64,000 nt of DNA from DGNJ01 sp002388905. GTDB taxonomy: Bacteria; Pseudomonadota; Gammaproteobacteria; Pseudomonadales; Porticoccaceae. The notes under the pieces are model-generated. The model was not told the origin of the DNA, did no database searches, and saw only the letters and a list, made by a program, of their open reading frames with translations. A program made the position numbers and the translations under genes. Positions within the stretch are counted from its first letter, which is position 1; each line of letters opens with the position of its first letter. Of the stretch, positions 62,699-64,000 are shown in pieces. Where the stretch lies: positions 124,001-188,000 of the forward strand of contig DAITSJ010000002.1 of NCBI GenBank assembly GCA_036843405.1, given 5' to 3'.

Positions 62699-63995
62699 AC
62701 CCCAGGTCGTCGACCAGGCATTAACCCGTCGCTTCCTGCTCGACTATCCCCGGGAGGCCGCCCACCGGATCGAGACCCTGGACCCGAAAGATTTCCTGGA
62801 CGCCGTGGCCGAGCAGCCGGTGCACGTACTCCTGCCGGTTTGGCGCCGGCTGGTACCGGCCACCGCCGCGGAACTGCTGACCCGCCTGCCGGAAGACCTG
62901 CAAAGCGGCCTGCTCGGCGAGATGGAACCCCAGGACGCCGCGCGGCTGCTGGGTCAGTTGCCGGAGCAGGAGCGGCAGACGCAGCTGGCACGCCTGCCGA
63001 ATAGCGTACACCGGGAACTGACGACACTCATGGAGTACCCGGAAAACAGCGCCGGGCGCCTGATGAACCCCCGGGTTCCCGCCTATCGGGGCACGCTCAC
63101 CGCCGCCCAGGCCCTGGACAGCCTGCGCCGGGAAAAGATGAAAACCAGCCGGAGCCTGTTCCTGATAGACGACGAAGGACGGCTGAACGCGAAGGTCTTT
63201 CTCCAGGATATTGCCATTGCAGCACCGGAAACGCCCCTCCGGGAGCTATCGCAACCGGTGACCGCCGCCGTCCAGAGCACCGCACCCCGGGAGGAAGTCT
63301 CGGAATTGTTCGAGAAACACCAGTTACTGGACCTGCCCGTGGTGGATATTCAGGGCCGGATGCTGGGCATGATCAACCACAGCAGCCTGGTCCAGGTGTC
63401 CCAGGAGGACGCCTCCTCGGATGTCCTTGCCATGGTGGGCGCCAGCCGCGAGGAGCGGGCCCTGTCGAAACCGTTTTTCTCGGTCAAAAAGCGCATGCCC
63501 TGGATGCAGATCAACCTGGTCACCGCCTTTATGGCCGCCGCGGTGGTGGGCCTGTTCGAGAACACCATCGCCCAGTACACCGCCCTGGCGGTGCTGCTGC
63601 CGGTGGTGGCGGGCCAGTCCGGCAATGCCGGTGCCCAGGCCCTGGCGGTCACCATGCGCGGCCTGGCCCTGCGGGAAATTACCGCCCGACACTGGTTGCA
63701 GGTTATGTTCAAGGAAATCCGGGTGGGTTTTATGAACGGTATCGGCATTGCCGTAACCTGCGGCTTGGGGGTCTATGCCTGGAGCGGCTCGCCGGGACTG
63801 GTAATAGTAATCGCCTCGTCCATGATCCTGGCCATGGTCATGGACGGCTTCGCCGGCGCCGTGGTGCCCATCGCCCTGGTGCGGCTGGGCCAGGATCCGG
63901 CACAGGCTTCGTCCATTATCCTGACCACGGTAACCGATATCGCCGGGTTCTTCTCATTCCTGGGGATCGCCACTATGCTCAGTGGCCTGCTCTAG
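62688..63995 (+). CDS. mgtE: Magnesium transporter MgtE
   Basis: This protein of 435 residues is a complete MgtE: an N-terminal superhelical domain, two CBS domains (about 120-245) and a five-helix transport domain with PVVAGQSGNAGAQALAV, the conserved pore segment. It imports magnesium and is gated by cytosolic magnesium. The ATG at 62688 has GGGAG upstream and overlaps the previous gene by 11 bases. The stop TAG is at 63993-63995, five bases before the window edge. Confidence 0.94.
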   Translation: MTLEPQVVDQALTRRFLLDYPREAAHRIETLDPKDFLDAVAEQPVHVLLPVWRRLVPATAAELLTRLPEDLQSGLLGEMEPQDAARLLGQLPEQERQTQLARLPNSVHRELTTLMEYPENSAGRLMNPRVPAYRGTLTAAQALDSLRREKMKTSRSLFLIDDEGRLNAKVFLQDIAIAAPETPLRELSQPVTAAVQSTAPREEVSELFEKHQLLDLPVVDIQGRMLGMINHSSLVQVSQEDASSDVLAMVGASREERALSKPFFSVKKRMPWMQINLVTAFMAAAVVGLFENTIAQYTALAVLLPVVAGQSGNAGAQALAVTMRGLALREITARHWLQVMFKEIRVGFMNGIGIAVTCGLGVYAWSGSPGLVIVIASSMILAMVMDGFAGAVVPIALVRLGQDPAQASSIILTTVTDIAGFFSFLGIATMLSGLL

Positions 63996-64000
63996 CCCGG

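Noticed and set aside
1..64000. CRISPR arrays, insertion sequences, integrases, toxin-antitoxin pairs, phage genes, rRNA and tRNA
   Set aside because: None was seen on either strand: no regularly spaced repeats, no transposase-like or integrase-like protein, and no RNA gene structure.

Overview
The window is about 60% G+C, densely coded and free of rRNA, tRNA, phage, IS or CRISPR signals. Its gene families (GlrK/QseG/GlrR, PA2778/PA2779 families, HspQ, MltD, YqhA, PpnN, the 1,600-residue NAD-dependent glutamate dehydrogenase, SelO, PhaZ) point to a free-living, non-enteric gammaproteobacterium. The polyhydroxyalkanoate depolymerase and the many small-molecule enzymes suggest a versatile heterotroph. 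No finer placement can be made from the sequence alone.

Layout. (1) 1-10.1 kb is an accessory metabolic locus: short-chain dehydrogenases, SnoaL/NTF2-like proteins, a limonene-epoxide-hydrolase-like protein, two double-EthD proteins and a quinone-oxidoreductase-like enzyme, laid out as two arms, followed by a GntR/FCD regulator and an AbgT-family transporter. This looks like a regulated pathway for an unknown substrate. (2) 10.4-16 kb holds a pirin, a YcaC-type hydrolase, an atypical zinc metallopeptidase, a TPR protein and an orphan small protein. (3) 16.2-22.5 kb holds SelO, an MscS channel, a pilin-like protein, a KefB/C-type antiporter and another SnoaL protein. (4) 22.5-30.2 kb holds a DUF2235 hydrolase, PhaZ, a hotdog thioesterase, a double universal stress protein, a sulfotransferase/DUF1214 pair and a YqjD/YqjE-like pair. 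(5) 30.3-35.3 kb is a complete 2-oxo acid dehydrogenase operon (E1 alpha, E1 beta, E2, E3) whose E2 has a very long charged linker.

(6) 35.5-41.2 kb holds an AhpD-like protein, a patatin, a two-gene cassette of an ATP-grasp ligase and a large protein with papain-type catalytic residues, then HspQ and a ferritin-like protein. (7) 41.4-51.5 kb is an envelope-homeostasis block: two glycine-zipper proteins, a double-BON protein, two PA2779-family proteins, the GlrK-QseG-GlrR sigma-54 two-component system, a methyltransferase, a PA2778-type peptidase and MltD. A sigma-54-type promoter with upstream palindromes lies between glrR and the BON operon, so the regulator probably controls its neighbour. 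(8) 51.5-64 kb holds DUF2784, MFS, YqhA, PpnN, the large glutamate dehydrogenase, and a three-gene overlapping set of MscS-like channel, stand-alone MgtE-N protein and full MgtE.

The strongest candidates for undescribed biology are the ATP-grasp/papain-like cassette (36.9-40.2 kb), the GlrR-linked sigma-54 circuit (42.0-49.6 kb), and the two-armed EthD/SnoaL/SDR locus (0-10 kb).
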